The notes: generated by a model not told the origin, from the sequence alone. DNA of 64,000 nt from Brumimicrobium sp033722555 (GCA_033722555.1 JAWVYS010000003.1:1-64000), one strand, 5' to 3'. Shown: positions 8,972 to 18,230, counted from the stretch's first letter. Translations and numbers: made by a program.

Positions 8972-10590
8972 TCTTCCTCCTCTTCTTCTGAAGAAATCTC
9001 GGTTGAATCAATTGCATGCTGAGCAAAGTCGCGTCCCACAGAGCGCTTGTAATCATAAATGTAATCAACCTTCAATTCCTCATACTGTTCTTTTTCATCG
9101 TCATAATGGCTGATGACGCCCAACCTGAATTCACGGTTCTTGAGTTTATTTATTTGTTTCAAGGTATTAAAGTTTGAAGCAAAATCGCTCATAGCGAGAA
9201 CGACCAATCTTACGTTTTCCCAATTTGTTCCTTCCCAAAACTCTCTATCGGTTGTATCCCCCCAAATAATATTATAACCTTCCTCTCTCAAAGCCTTTAT
9301 TTTATCCATGTTATAATCCACACCGACTACTTCGTTGGGATGAATTTCATTAAAATATTCAAATGCCGGCATCCCCAAACTACCGATCCCAACAACGACA
9401 TATTTTGTGCCTGTAGTAAGACCAGATGGCTTTTCGATATTTTTAGTAACTCCGTTGATCTTGGTAAGCGGTCTCTTAAATCGCTCAAAAAGCTCATAGG
9501 ATTTTGAAATCACCGGGGAGAAAGTTAGAAAGGAAAATGACATAGCAAGCGCCATAATCACTAACCACTCACTGGATAGCATCCCGTTATTCACGGCCAC
9601 CGCTCCAACGATCAAACCAAATTCACTGTAATTAGTAAGATGTAAGGATGCCAGGAAATTAGTTCGCGCTCTAAGGTTAAATCGTGAAAAAATCTTCAAA
9701 AAAAGATACCCCTTGAACAACACAACGAATAATAATGCCCCTGTAACAATCAAGCTATTCAGTGTTGGCTTATCTGCTAGACCAATATTGATAAAGAACC
9801 CTATCAGAAAAAAGTCTTTGAAACTCATCATTCGATCATATAACTCTTCCGACTTAGGGTGATCAACAAGCAATAATCCGATGATGAGAGCCCCTAAATC
9901 GTATTTTACATTAATGAGATCGAAGGCCAACGCTCCGGCAATAAAGGGTGCAAAAAAACCGAAGATGGTCAGTAGCTCACCGTGACCACTTTTACTCAAT
10001 AATTTTCCCAGTACCAGTCGAATAACATATAGATAGACAGGTAATGCTAAGATCCAGATACTAGGCATCACATTTTTTGAAACAGTTAAAAAGATCACCG
10101 CAAAAATGTCCTGCACGATTAAAACCCCTATTGCCAAACGGCCATGAGTAGAAGTAAATTCTCCCCGCCCTTCCAAAGATTTTACGATGAATACGGTACT
10201 CGAAAAACTAAGGGCAAAACCAATGATTAAGGCAGTCTCTATGGTTGTATTTGCAAAGAATTTAATTCCTAAAGCACTGAGTCCAAAAATCACGGAAGAA
10301 ATACCGAGGGTGGTTATGATCATATGCACTCCTGAGGTTACCCAAATTTCTTTTTTCGCTAAGGACTTAACTTTTATTTTTAGCCCTATGGTAAAAAGCA
10401 ACAAGGTAATGCCTACACTGGAGAGAATATCAAGAATTTCATCCAGACTGCCTTCTGTGTAACCCGAATAATTAAGGAAAAAACCCGTAGCGAGAAAGCC
10501 GATTAAGGGAGGTAAATTAAACCGTCGGGCAACCAATCCACTCAAGAATGCCATGCTTAGCCACAATGCATCTACGTAGATTGGAATCAT
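8968..10590 (-). CDS. KefC-like cation:proton antiporter with RCK domain
   Basis: CPA2 family antiporter, 540 residues. Residues ~1-370 contain about twelve membrane helices, with family motifs PLIGFLATGFFLNYSG, LALSFSSTVFIVKSLE-type (FALSFSSTVFIV) and GVLIVQDIFAVIFL. The C-terminal third is a Rossmann RCK/TrkA-N domain (TKYVVVGIGSLGMPAFEYF with the GxGxxG nucleotide-binding loop) which typically gates K+ efflux in response to NAD(H) or glutathione. No TrkA-C domain is visible, and the protein ends in an acidic tail (SEEEEEED). Exact ion (K+ or Na+) cannot be told. Confidence 0.88.
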   Translation of the reverse strand: MIPIYVDALWLSMAFLSGLVARRFNLPPLIGFLATGFFLNYSGYTEGSLDEILDILSSVGITLLLFTIGLKIKVKSLAKKEIWVTSGVHMIITTLGISSVIFGLSALGIKFFANTTIETALIIGFALSFSSTVFIVKSLEGRGEFTSTHGRLAIGVLIVQDIFAVIFLTVSKNVMPSIWILALPVYLYVIRLVLGKLLSKSGHGELLTIFGFFAPFIAGALAFDLINVKYDLGALIIGLLLVDHPKSEELYDRMMSFKDFFLIGFFINIGLADKPTLNSLIVTGALLFVVLFKGYLFLKIFSRFNLRARTNFLASLHLTNYSEFGLIVGAVAVNNGMLSSEWLVIMALAMSFSFLTFSPVISKSYELFERFKRPLTKINGVTKNIEKPSGLTTGTKYVVVGIGSLGMPAFEYFNEIHPNEVVGVDYNMDKIKALREEGYNIIWGDTTDREFWEGTNWENVRLVVLAMSDFASNFNTLKQINKLKNREFRLGVISHYDDEKEQYEELKVDYIYDYKRSVGRDFAQHAIDSTEISSEEEEED

Positions 10591-10648
10591 ATCGTCTTTT
10601 CTTGTTCCGTAAAAATACCGAAAAGAACCAGTAAATGCAAGAAAAGAA

Positions 10649-10683
10649 AATGCACGATTTCATCGTTTGAGAAATCGTGCATT
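10649..10683 (-). terminator. Intrinsic terminator downstream of metK
   Basis: A perfect 12-bp inverted repeat (10649-10660 with 10672-10683, 11-base loop), followed on the minus strand by a T-rich stretch. It lies 24 bases past the metK stop and separates metK from the antiporter gene. Confidence 0.8.
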
Positions 10684-10706
10684 CTTACAAAATTCAACAA
10701 ATTTTA

Positions 10707-11963
10707 TTATAAGCCGAAAGCCTCTTTAATCGTATCGGTATAATCAAGTTTTTCCCAGGTAAAGAACTCAACATCTTTCGTGACTTCTTGCCCTGCGTTT
10801 TTGAAAGTAACCTGCTGAGTGATGGGTTTTCTACCCATGTGTCCGTATGCAGCAGTGGGTCCGTACATAGGATTACGCAGTTTTAGACGTTTTTCGATTG
10901 CCGCCGGACGCATATCAAAAATTTTCCCAATTTTCTTGGCGATATCCCCATCTGAAATATCCACTTTTGAAGTACCGTAGGTATTCACATAAATTCCCAT
11001 TGGTTCAACAACTCCGATAGCATAAGAAACCTGTACGAGGACTTCCTCACAAAGGCCTGCTGCAACCATGTTTTTGGCAATATGTCTGGTTGCATATGCC
11101 GCAGAACGGTCTACTTTAGAAGGATCTTTACCGGAAAATGCACCTCCCCCATGAGCGCCTTTACCTCCATATGTGTCCACAATAATCTTACGTCCTGTAA
11201 GTCCTGTATCTCCATGAGGGCCTCCTATTACGAATTTACCTGTAGGATTAATATGATAGGTGATATCGTTAGTAAATAACTTAGCCACCTCAGGATTATT
11301 CAATCGTTTGATCAAACGCGGGATAAGGATGTTTTTTACATCATCTTTTATCCGTTGTAACATTCTAACCTCATCCTCATCAAATTCATCGTGCTGGGTG
11401 GAAAGAACGATTGTATCGATTCTTACCGGTTTATTATCGTCACTATATTCAATAGTTACCTGAGCTTTAGCATCAGGACGTAAATATTTAATCTCGTCTT
11501 CTTCTCTTCTCAACTCAGCCAACTCTATCAAAATGCGGTGCGAAAGATCCAGTGCAAGCGGCATGAAATCCTCCGTTTCATTGGTGGCATAACCGAACAT
11601 CATTCCTTGATCTCCTGCTCCCTGTTCTTCCGGAGCACCTCTATCCACACCACGATTGATATCCTGAGACTGTTCATGTATCGCAGAGATAATCCCACAC
11701 GATTTCGAATCGAACTGGTATTCACTTTTCGTATAACCGATTTTTGCGATGACGTCTCTCGCAATAGACTGAACATCCAGGTAAACGTCTGATTTTACCT
11801 CACCGGCCAGGGTGACCAACCCTGTGGTCACAAGGGTCTCACAAGCTACCTTCGAGTTAGGATCGAAGGCAAGAAAATGATCTATCAATGCGTCTGAAAT
11901 CTGATCAGCTACTTTATCAGGGTGTCCCTCAGAAACGGACTCGGACGTAAACAAGTATGACAT
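10707..11963 (-). CDS. metK: S-adenosylmethionine synthetase
   Basis: Makes S-adenosylmethionine from methionine and ATP in the cytoplasm. The family motifs are complete: SEGHPDKVADQISDALID at the N-terminus (ATP and Mg2+ binding), GAGDQGMMFGYA, GGPHGDTGLTGRKIIVD, and the phosphate-binding GGGAFSGKDPSKVDRSAAY. Length 418 residues is slightly longer than the ~385 of E. coli MetK, which is common in Bacteroidota. It is a single gene bounded by its own terminator and a promoter-like box upstream; no SAM riboswitch is visible in the short leader. Confidence 0.98.
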   Translation of the reverse strand: MSYLFTSESVSEGHPDKVADQISDALIDHFLAFDPNSKVACETLVTTGLVTLAGEVKSDVYLDVQSIARDVIAKIGYTKSEYQFDSKSCGIISAIHEQSQDINRGVDRGAPEEQGAGDQGMMFGYATNETEDFMPLALDLSHRILIELAELRREEDEIKYLRPDAKAQVTIEYSDDNKPVRIDTIVLSTQHDEFDEDEVRMLQRIKDDVKNILIPRLIKRLNNPEVAKLFTNDITYHINPTGKFVIGGPHGDTGLTGRKIIVDTYGGKGAHGGGAFSGKDPSKVDRSAAYATRHIAKNMVAAGLCEEVLVQVSYAIGVVEPMGIYVNTYGTSKVDISDGDIAKKIGKIFDMRPAAIEKRLKLRNPMYGPTAAYGHMGRKPITQQVTFKNAGQEVTKDVEFFTWEKLDYTDTIKEAFGL

Positions 11964-11991
11964 TCTTTTTTAGTTTTTTTATTAAGAGGTT

Positions 11992-11999
11992 CAAAAGTA
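11992..11999 (-). promoter_or_regulatory. Probable -7 promoter element for metK
   Basis: Read on the minus strand, TACTTTTG matches TAnnTTTG, 28 bases upstream of the metK start codon. Confidence 0.42.
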
Positions 12000-12071
12000 G
12001 CAAATGTTCTCTAAATGCAGAATATAATCTTCGATTTATTACAGAGGGATTCAATAAGTTTCAACTTTAAT

Positions 12072-12079
12072 TACCTTTG
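12072..12079 (+). promoter_or_regulatory. -7 promoter element almost touching the tsaB start codon
   Basis: TACCTTTG matches TAnnTTTG; only four bases (TAAC) separate it from the ATG at 12084. If used, transcription would begin at or next to the start codon. Confidence 0.42.
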
Positions 12080-12083
12080 TAAC

Positions 12084-12761
12084 ATGGTCAGATTACTTCA
12101 CATCGAAACAGCAACAAAAGTATGTTCCGTTGCGCTTTCAGAAAACGGTAAGGTTGTTAAGATGATTGAGGAAAACAGTGAAGAATATTCACATTCCGAA
12201 AAACTTACGCTTTTTATTTCCCGGGCTCTGGAAATGGCTTCTTGGAATTTGAATGACCTGAACGCAGTGGCAATAACCGGCGGGCCGGGATCGTATACAG
12301 GTTTACGCATCGGTGTATCCGTTGCCAAAGGAATATGTTATGCACTCAACATTCCACTAATCAGCGTGGGTGCTCTGGATTGTCTTTATGGTTTGGCAAA
12401 GAACAAATATCCGGATTTCAGGATTTGTGCAATGCTTGATGCTCGGAGAATGGAAGTATTCAGTAAGATTTACGATAAAGATGGTGCGGTGCTAAAAGAC
12501 CTTTCCGCCGATGTATTGGATGCAAATTCCTACGCTGAATTTGAACCATTTATTGCTTGCGGAGACGGAGCAAAAAAAATGCTCGCCTTCTGGGAGAAAC
12601 GCAACATTTCCTTCGATGTTGAACTATTATCAAGTGCTTCGGGACAGATAGAAACCGCTCATGCCAAATATCTTAATCATGATTTTGAAGACCTGGCTTA
12701 CTACGAACCGAAATATTTAAAAGACTTCGTTGTAACAAAACCCAAGAGAAAAGTGTTTTAG
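12084..12761 (+). CDS. tsaB: tRNA threonylcarbamoyladenosine biosynthesis protein TsaB
   Basis: Non-catalytic partner of TsaD in the complex that makes t6A at position 37 of ANN-decoding tRNAs. The ASKHA-type fold is recognisable: LLHIETATKVCSVALS at the N-terminus and GGPGSYTGLRIGVSVAKGICYAL. About 225 residues is normal. I start at ATG 12084; an in-frame ATG at 12015 would add 23 residues before the conserved N-terminal strand and would lie upstream of a promoter-like box at 12072-12079. tsaD and tsaE are not in this window. Confidence 0.93.
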   Translation: MVRLLHIETATKVCSVALSENGKVVKMIEENSEEYSHSEKLTLFISRALEMASWNLNDLNAVAITGGPGSYTGLRIGVSVAKGICYALNIPLISVGALDCLYGLAKNKYPDFRICAMLDARRMEVFSKIYDKDGAVLKDLSADVLDANSYAEFEPFIACGDGAKKMLAFWEKRNISFDVELLSSASGQIETAHAKYLNHDFEDLAYYEPKYLKDFVVTKPKRKVF

Positions 12762-12861
12762 ATATACGTTCATTTTTGTAACCGGATATACTGGATTAAT
12801 GATTTGGCCGTGATCTTTAACACACTTTTTTAAAATGACAGATTATCACCTGAAAAACCCG

Positions 12862-14688
12862 ATGAGAAAATGTTTATTTTTCTTCTTTATCTTTTACTTT
12901 TCTTTCTCATTTGGACAGAGTTATCAATCTGAAATTTACTACCGAAAATATCAGGACAGCGTTTTTAAAAATCTTTTTTCGGATATAACCGGAACAAAGA
13001 AGGCTATTGATTATCTGTTGTCTGAGGAAAACAAGATGACAGATACCACCAAGGCCTTAAATTATAATCTGCTTGGAATATATCTGAATATTACCGGCGA
13101 TCAGGACAGCGCCATATATGTATTCAAAAAAGCACTTAGGCTGTCTAAAAACCACCCTTACCGTGCAGTCAAGATAAAGTCAAACCTTGGAACCTCTTAC
13201 CGAAACCTGGGTAAGTATGATCTTTCACTGAAAGAATTCAATGAACTACTGGATCATTTTAATAAAAGAAGAGACACTGTAGGGATAGCAAAAACACTCG
13301 GCGAAATCGCCGGAGTTTACAACCTTACTTTACAGGGTGACCGCGCGGTGGAGCATCTGACCAAAAGCATAGCAATTCTGAAAAAGCACGAAGATAAATA
13401 TGCCTCTGATCTCGCGATAATGGAACAGCGACTGGCGAATACATTCATGAAACAACGGAAGTTCGAATTCGCTCTGGAACTCTATAACGACGCACTGGTG
13501 TCGTTTAAAAAACAAGGAGCAATGAGTAATTATTACCTTACTCTCATCAATTACGCAGAAGTACTCAATTATCTCAATCGGAGAGATACCGCTTTGATAG
13601 TTATCAATGAAAGTATTGCAGGCCTCAAAAAGTTCGACAATGATCGCTTACTGGCTGTTGCCTATGGAATTCAGGGAAATATATTTCAGGAAAAAAATCA
13701 GCCCGAAAAAGCTGGTCGTAGTTACAAGGAAGCATTGCCGTATGCTGTTTCATCCAATTCTCCCCGACTTGTTCAGATTTCCAGGGATTATCTTGAGGTC
13801 TTAATAAATACAGGAGACTTTGAGGCGGCCGAAAAACTGGTTTCACTTACTGAAAGTTATTTACCTAACGCAAATATAGAGTATCAGTATTCCTATTATG
13901 AGGTTCTGAGTGACTATTTATCAAAACGTGGAGAACTTAAGTCTGCATTTGAATATTCAATCCTTGCACACGAACTTAAGGATTCATCGTATGCGATGAA
14001 CAAACAGCAAATGGTTGATGAATTACAAGCAAAATATCAACTTGATAAAAAGGAGAATACCAACAAGGTCTTGAAATCAACAATTATAGATCAAAATAAA
14101 AATATTTCCAATCTGTTTTTATTTATTGCTCTGGTAATCGTTTTATTTATTGTCACAGCATTTATCTGGAGATCAAGACTTAATTTGAAAAACAAGGTGC
14201 TCGAACTGGAGAGATCAAGAAATTTTGAGCTTTCCAAAAAACTGGAAATGGAGCAGGAAAATACCGCGCTGAGACAAAGCCTGATAGATCAACAAAAAGC
14301 AGAACTCCTTACCTATTCTCTGGAGGTGGGTAGAATAAATGAAAGGATCGAAAATTTCCTTGTCAAAATGGAACAAAGTACAGATTCCAAAAAGATTAAT
14401 CAGGAATTAAGATCGCTGGTGTCGGTGAATAAAAGTTGGAATTCTTTCAAGGAAAGATTCAAAGAAGTCGATCCGCATTTTGTTCCTCGTCTTTCCGAGC
14501 AATTTCCAAAACTTACTCAAAAAGACCTTGAATTTTGTTCACTGGTTCGAATAAATATTTCCTATAAAGATATCGCCAATTTCCTTCAGATCTCTCACGA
14601 GAGCGTATTTAAGAAAAAATACAGGATTTTAAAAAAAATGGACCTCGCCAATGACGTTGATTTTCAGCAATTCATTATTCAATTCTGA
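12862..14688 (+). CDS. Membrane-bound TPR protein with C-terminal LuxR-like HTH
   Basis: One-component regulator of a type common in Bacteroidota. Order, counted from an in-frame ATG at 12835: signal peptide (10-28), 5-6 tetratricopeptide repeats in the periplasm (about 60-390), one membrane helix (424-446, LFLFIALVIVLFIVTAFIW), a coiled coil (about 450-500) and a helix-turn-helix (about 555-602, LTQKDLEFCSLVRINISYKDI then the recognition-helix region SHESVFKKKYRILKKM). The TPR part presumably senses an envelope signal and the cytoplasmic HTH binds DNA; targets are unknown. I prefer ATG 12862 because it begins the signal peptide (MRKCLFFFFIFYFSFSFGQS). Its 3' end overlaps the convergent gene by 10 bases. 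Confidence 0.82.
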   Translation: MRKCLFFFFIFYFSFSFGQSYQSEIYYRKYQDSVFKNLFSDITGTKKAIDYLLSEENKMTDTTKALNYNLLGIYLNITGDQDSAIYVFKKALRLSKNHPYRAVKIKSNLGTSYRNLGKYDLSLKEFNELLDHFNKRRDTVGIAKTLGEIAGVYNLTLQGDRAVEHLTKSIAILKKHEDKYASDLAIMEQRLANTFMKQRKFEFALELYNDALVSFKKQGAMSNYYLTLINYAEVLNYLNRRDTALIVINESIAGLKKFDNDRLLAVAYGIQGNIFQEKNQPEKAGRSYKEALPYAVSSNSPRLVQISRDYLEVLINTGDFEAAEKLVSLTESYLPNANIEYQYSYYEVLSDYLSKRGELKSAFEYSILAHELKDSSYAMNKQQMVDELQAKYQLDKKENTNKVLKSTIIDQNKNISNLFLFIALVIVLFIVTAFIWRSRLNLKNKVLELERSRNFELSKKLEMEQENTALRQSLIDQQKAELLTYSLEVGRINERIENFLVKMEQSTDSKKINQELRSLVSVNKSWNSFKERFKEVDPHFVPRLSEQFPKLTQKDLEFCSLVRINISYKDIANFLQISHESVFKKKYRILKKMDLANDVDFQQFIIQF

Positions 14689-15137
14689 TGAATGGCCGGT
14701 CTTAAATACCTAAAAGCTCCATAGATATACCCGGCTAGCAGGAAAAAATCTGTTGAATAATATACAAACACATTCTCTTCAAGTTCCCGCATGCTTCTTT
14801 CCTGAGCAAGTACTTCCTGAATAGTATAAATATGTATACACCACCCGATAAGACCTCCTAAAGCGGTAACCATTAAAGTCCTGATCAGACTTTTGCTTTT
14901 CTCCCGGTCAGAAATATTTTTATTCCTAAAAAGCGCTATAGCAAGACTAATCGTAATAACTAATAGAAGCAAGTAAATTAACTTCAGAAAGGGACTTTCA
15001 AAATAATGGAACCTGTATCCTAAAACCGCAGAAATAATATTTTCGGAGATTTCATCAATATAAAAGAGGAAAATTCCTAATCCGAGAAGGGTGATGAAAG
15101 GAGGGAAAAATTCCTTTTTAGCCAAAAAACTGAGCAT
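14679..15137 (-). CDS. Small integral membrane protein, function unknown
   Basis: 152 residues with four hydrophobic segments (about 13-31, 47-68, 88-105 and 128-145) and charged loops; no family recognised. It begins 5 bases after the stop of the secreted amidotransferase-like gene upstream on the same strand, so the two are almost certainly co-transcribed and perhaps translationally coupled. Whether they act together is inference from spacing only. Confidence 0.65.
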   Translation of the reverse strand: MLSFLAKKEFFPPFITLLGLGIFLFYIDEISENIISAVLGYRFHYFESPFLKLIYLLLLVITISLAIALFRNKNISDREKSKSLIRTLMVTALGGLIGWCIHIYTIQEVLAQERSMRELEENVFVYYSTDFFLLAGYIYGAFRYLRPAIHQN

Positions 15138-15142
15138 TCTTT

Positions 15143-16405
15143 TTATGTTTTTCTCTTTTTCTTTTTGGCCGCAGGAAACAACACATTATTCAGGATTAGT
15201 CGGTATCCTGCCGAATTCGGATGAAGACTGAGATCCGTGTGTGGATCTCCTACTCTATGCTGATAATCCTCAGGATCATGACCGCCGTAAAACGTCCAGG
15301 TACCATTTCCGAGCTCACCATGAACATATTTCACTGTGCCCAATCCTTTGGACTCGCCCATTACGATAACTGACGGCTTCAGATAATCCTTCACAAAATC
15401 CGTAGTTTGTCCGTAAAAATTCTTCACAATTCGCTCGTGACACTGGGTCAACATTGTAGGTACGACATCCCATTTCGCTGAGAAATCAAAGAGGGTAAAT
15501 ATATCTTCGTTTTCTGAAACCCTGCGGTGTCTGTCTGTCCCGTCGATCTGAGAGTATTCATATTCCAGCGGGTTTTCGACAAGGGCATAATCTTCGAAAG
15601 CAAAAGAATTCCCATAATCCATTTTGGAGCGATAATTCGGGTCCATCCCATCACCGTCATACATATATTCGCAAATATCCGTTTGATGAGCCGCTAAAGC
15701 AATATCAAAACTATCCGTCCCGCTACACATTGTAAATAGGAAACCACCGCCAATAACATAGTTCTTGATCGTCTGTGCCACAGCCAGTTTCATTTCGGAT
15801 ACTTTATTAAAACCGAGACTCTTTGCACTGGCTTCAAGGGTAGCCACCTGTTCTCTGTACCAGGGAGCATTTCTGTAAGCCGCATAAAACTTACCATACT
15901 GTCCTGTGAAATCCTCATGATGAAGATGCAGCCAATCGTATTCCGCAAGTCCGCCTGCCAGAACGAGGCTATCATAAACCTTATCGTATGGAATTTCAGC
16001 ATATTCCATGACAAGCGTTACCGCATCGTCCCATGGCTGTTTGCCGCTCGGGGTATAAACCGCTATTTTCGGAGCTACCTCCAACTGAACCACCTCCTGA
16101 TTGATTTCAGGAGACGATATTTTTTGCTTTATATTCGCCACCTGTCCGTCAGCCAGCACCTCATAACTCACTCCACGTATGATCAGTTCATCTTCAATGG
16201 CCGACAAATGAGGCATCAGAAAAGAACCGCCTCTGTAATTCAAGAGCCATTCAATAGTAACATCATTCTTCAAAACAAAATAAGCAATGCCATATGCTTT
16301 TAAGTGGTTTTTTTGTGACTGATCCATGGGAACAAGCAGCTGAGCGGCTGACAGATTAAAGGATACCAGCACACACATACAAATAAAAAAATGTTTCAAT
16401 GACAT
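15143..16405 (-). CDS. Exported class I amidotransferase-like protein ('asparagine synthetase B'-type annotation)
   Basis: 420 residues with a signal peptide (MSLKHFFICMCVLVSFNLSA). I recall Flavobacteria homologues labelled asparagine synthetase B, but nothing here looks like that enzyme: there is no N-terminal Cys nucleophile and no PP-loop. Visible instead: IAVYTPSGKQPWDDAVTLV (114 on), YDWLHLHHEDFTGQYGKFY (157 on), a nucleophile-elbow-like GGGFLFTMCSGTDSF (Cys227) and GGHDPEDY (His376, Glu379), an order resembling the Cys-His-Glu triad of class I glutamine amidotransferase folds. A periplasmic or surface role is implied by the signal peptide. The Lys/Arg-rich C-terminus is odd. A small membrane protein gene follows 5 bases downstream. 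Confidence 0.72.
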   Translation of the reverse strand: MSLKHFFICMCVLVSFNLSAAQLLVPMDQSQKNHLKAYGIAYFVLKNDVTIEWLLNYRGGSFLMPHLSAIEDELIIRGVSYEVLADGQVANIKQKISSPEINQEVVQLEVAPKIAVYTPSGKQPWDDAVTLVMEYAEIPYDKVYDSLVLAGGLAEYDWLHLHHEDFTGQYGKFYAAYRNAPWYREQVATLEASAKSLGFNKVSEMKLAVAQTIKNYVIGGGFLFTMCSGTDSFDIALAAHQTDICEYMYDGDGMDPNYRSKMDYGNSFAFEDYALVENPLEYEYSQIDGTDRHRRVSENEDIFTLFDFSAKWDVVPTMLTQCHERIVKNFYGQTTDFVKDYLKPSVIVMGESKGLGTVKYVHGELGNGTWTFYGGHDPEDYQHRVGDPHTDLSLHPNSAGYRLILNNVLFPAAKKKKRKT

Positions 16406-16453
16406 AACTGTTATTTTTCTAAAAGGTACTAAAAAAAAATTTCCCCTCCTGAA

Positions 16454-18034
16454 TTAGAACGGATCATCATCAATTTCATTGCCATTCAGATTAAAATCGT
16501 GATCGTCTTCTATTTCATCCATTTTGCTAGATCGAGTGATGAAATTAGTTGCGCTGGCTTCTTCAAACGAACGGTTAGGATTTAAAGGTGCGGGCTGAAA
16601 ATCATCAACATCATCCCCCTCGAAAGCTGTGATATTGTCAAACCTCGCATATTTTCCTATAAATTTCAATCGAACACTGTCAGTAGAACCGTTTCGGTGT
16701 TTGGCAATAATAATGTCTCCCATGCCCGAAGTAGGTCCTTTATCGTCTTCAAGTAAACCATAATATTCAGCACGGTAAATAAATGAGACAATATCAGCAT
16801 CCTGCTCAATGGCTCCCGATTCACGCAGATCGGATAGTATAGGACGTTTATCTCCTCCTCGCTGCTCAACGGAACGACTCAGCTGAGAAAGGGCTATAAC
16901 AGGAACATTCAGTTCTTTTGCAATTTCTTTAATGGATCGGGATATTTGAGATATCTCCTGTTCACGATTCCCGCCTCCTTTACCAGTTCCTGCAGTCATG
17001 AGTTGCAAGTAATCAATTATAACTACTTGTATATCATGCTTCTGCTTCATTCGGCGACATTTCGCACGCAGTTCAAAAATAGATATACCCGGGGTATCAT
17101 CGATGTATATAGGCGCCTTGGATAACTTGGCTATGCGGGTATGAATTTGCTGAAATTCATGATCTGCTATATTTCCTTTTCTTAATTTTTCCGCATCAAT
17201 TCTGGCTTCTGAAGAAATAAGCCTTTTCACAAGCTGGACGCTTGACATTTCCAGAGAAAATATAGCCACACCCATGTTGTAATCTACCGCTGTATTTCTG
17301 GCCATAGACAATACGAAAGCTGTTTTTCCCATGGCCGGTCTTGCTGCAATAACAATCATATCGGAGCGCTGCCAACCCGAAGTCAATCGGTCAAGATCCT
17401 TAAAACCGGTCGGTACACCCGAAATTCCGTCAGTGTTTTTTCTTGCACTTTCTATTTCATGGATAGCCTCAGTCATTGCCGTCTGCATTGAGTCGTAACT
17501 CTTTTTCATGTTATTCTGTGCAATGGCAAAAAGTTCTTCTTCTGCCTTAGAAAGAACGCTGAAAACATCCTTCGTTTCATCGTATGCATCTTTCAGAATA
17601 CCGCTGGTCATTGAAATTATTTCTCGCTGAATATACTTCTCGATTATAATTCTACTGTGATATTCGACGTGAGCAGCTGAAGCTACCTTGTTGGTAAGCG
17701 AAGAAAGGTAATACACCCCACCGGCGACTTCAAGTTTACCGAGTTTTCTTAACTGCTCAGTAACCGTTAACAAGTCAATGGGCTGAGAGGAACTGAAAAG
17801 ATCGTGTATCGCTTCAAAAATAACCTTGTTCTTTGGGTCGTAAAATGCCTCAGGGGTTCGTAAAATATCAATAGCATCATTAACCGCGTTGCCGTCAATC
17901 ATCATAGCCCCCAGAACTGCTTCCTCAAGATCTGTTGCCTGTGGAGGAACTCTTCCGAGATCCATACCCATGGCTTTGGGACGCTGGTTGCGCAGTGCAT
18001 TTACTTTACTCTCTCTTTTTTCCTCTTGCTCCAT
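16454..18034 (-). CDS. dnaB: Replicative DNA helicase DnaB
   Basis: Hexameric 5'-3' helicase that unwinds DNA at the replication fork and recruits primase. The N-terminal domain (PPQATDLEEAVLGAMMID) is followed by the RecA-type ATPase with Walker A ARPAMGKTAFVLSMA, Walker B VVIIDYLQLM, GNREQEISQISRSIKEIAKEL, and the arginine-finger region DLRESGAIEQDADIV. 526 residues; the acidic C-terminal tail (last ~50 residues) is longer than in E. coli. No intein is present at the Walker A or H4 sites. A promoter-like box lies 4 bases upstream of the ATG. Confidence 0.98.
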   Translation of the reverse strand: MEQEEKRESKVNALRNQRPKAMGMDLGRVPPQATDLEEAVLGAMMIDGNAVNDAIDILRTPEAFYDPKNKVIFEAIHDLFSSSQPIDLLTVTEQLRKLGKLEVAGGVYYLSSLTNKVASAAHVEYHSRIIIEKYIQREIISMTSGILKDAYDETKDVFSVLSKAEEELFAIAQNNMKKSYDSMQTAMTEAIHEIESARKNTDGISGVPTGFKDLDRLTSGWQRSDMIVIAARPAMGKTAFVLSMARNTAVDYNMGVAIFSLEMSSVQLVKRLISSEARIDAEKLRKGNIADHEFQQIHTRIAKLSKAPIYIDDTPGISIFELRAKCRRMKQKHDIQVVIIDYLQLMTAGTGKGGGNREQEISQISRSIKEIAKELNVPVIALSQLSRSVEQRGGDKRPILSDLRESGAIEQDADIVSFIYRAEYYGLLEDDKGPTSGMGDIIIAKHRNGSTDSVRLKFIGKYARFDNITAFEGDDVDDFQPAPLNPNRSFEEASATNFITRSSKMDEIEDDHDFNLNGNEIDDDPF

Positions 18035-18038
18035 GATA

Positions 18039-18046
18039 CAAATATA
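18039..18046 (-). promoter_or_regulatory. -7 promoter element almost touching the dnaB start codon
   Basis: On the minus strand TATATTTG matches TAnnTTTG and is followed by four bases (TATC) and then the dnaB ATG, the same spacing as at tsaB. Confidence 0.42.
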
Positions 18047-18184
18047 TTCAATTCGGTATCCATTTTCGTATTTTTATAAGCTAATTCTCTCAATGTGAAA
18101 AACTCTGATTTTGTTTATAACTTTTAAATATACGAACACCCTATTCAAAGATACTTTGAATGAATCTGACGAAAAATTATTGCT

Positions 18185-18192
18185 TAGTTTTG
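18185..18192 (+). promoter_or_regulatory. Probable -7 promoter element for mnmD
   Basis: TAGTTTTG matches TAnnTTTG, about 38 bases before the mnmD start. A TTTG at 18155-18158 lies upstream with slightly long spacing. Confidence 0.38.
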
Positions 18193-18230
18193 CACAGCTT
18201 GTTTCCTGAAACTGAAAAAATTCTTATGGA

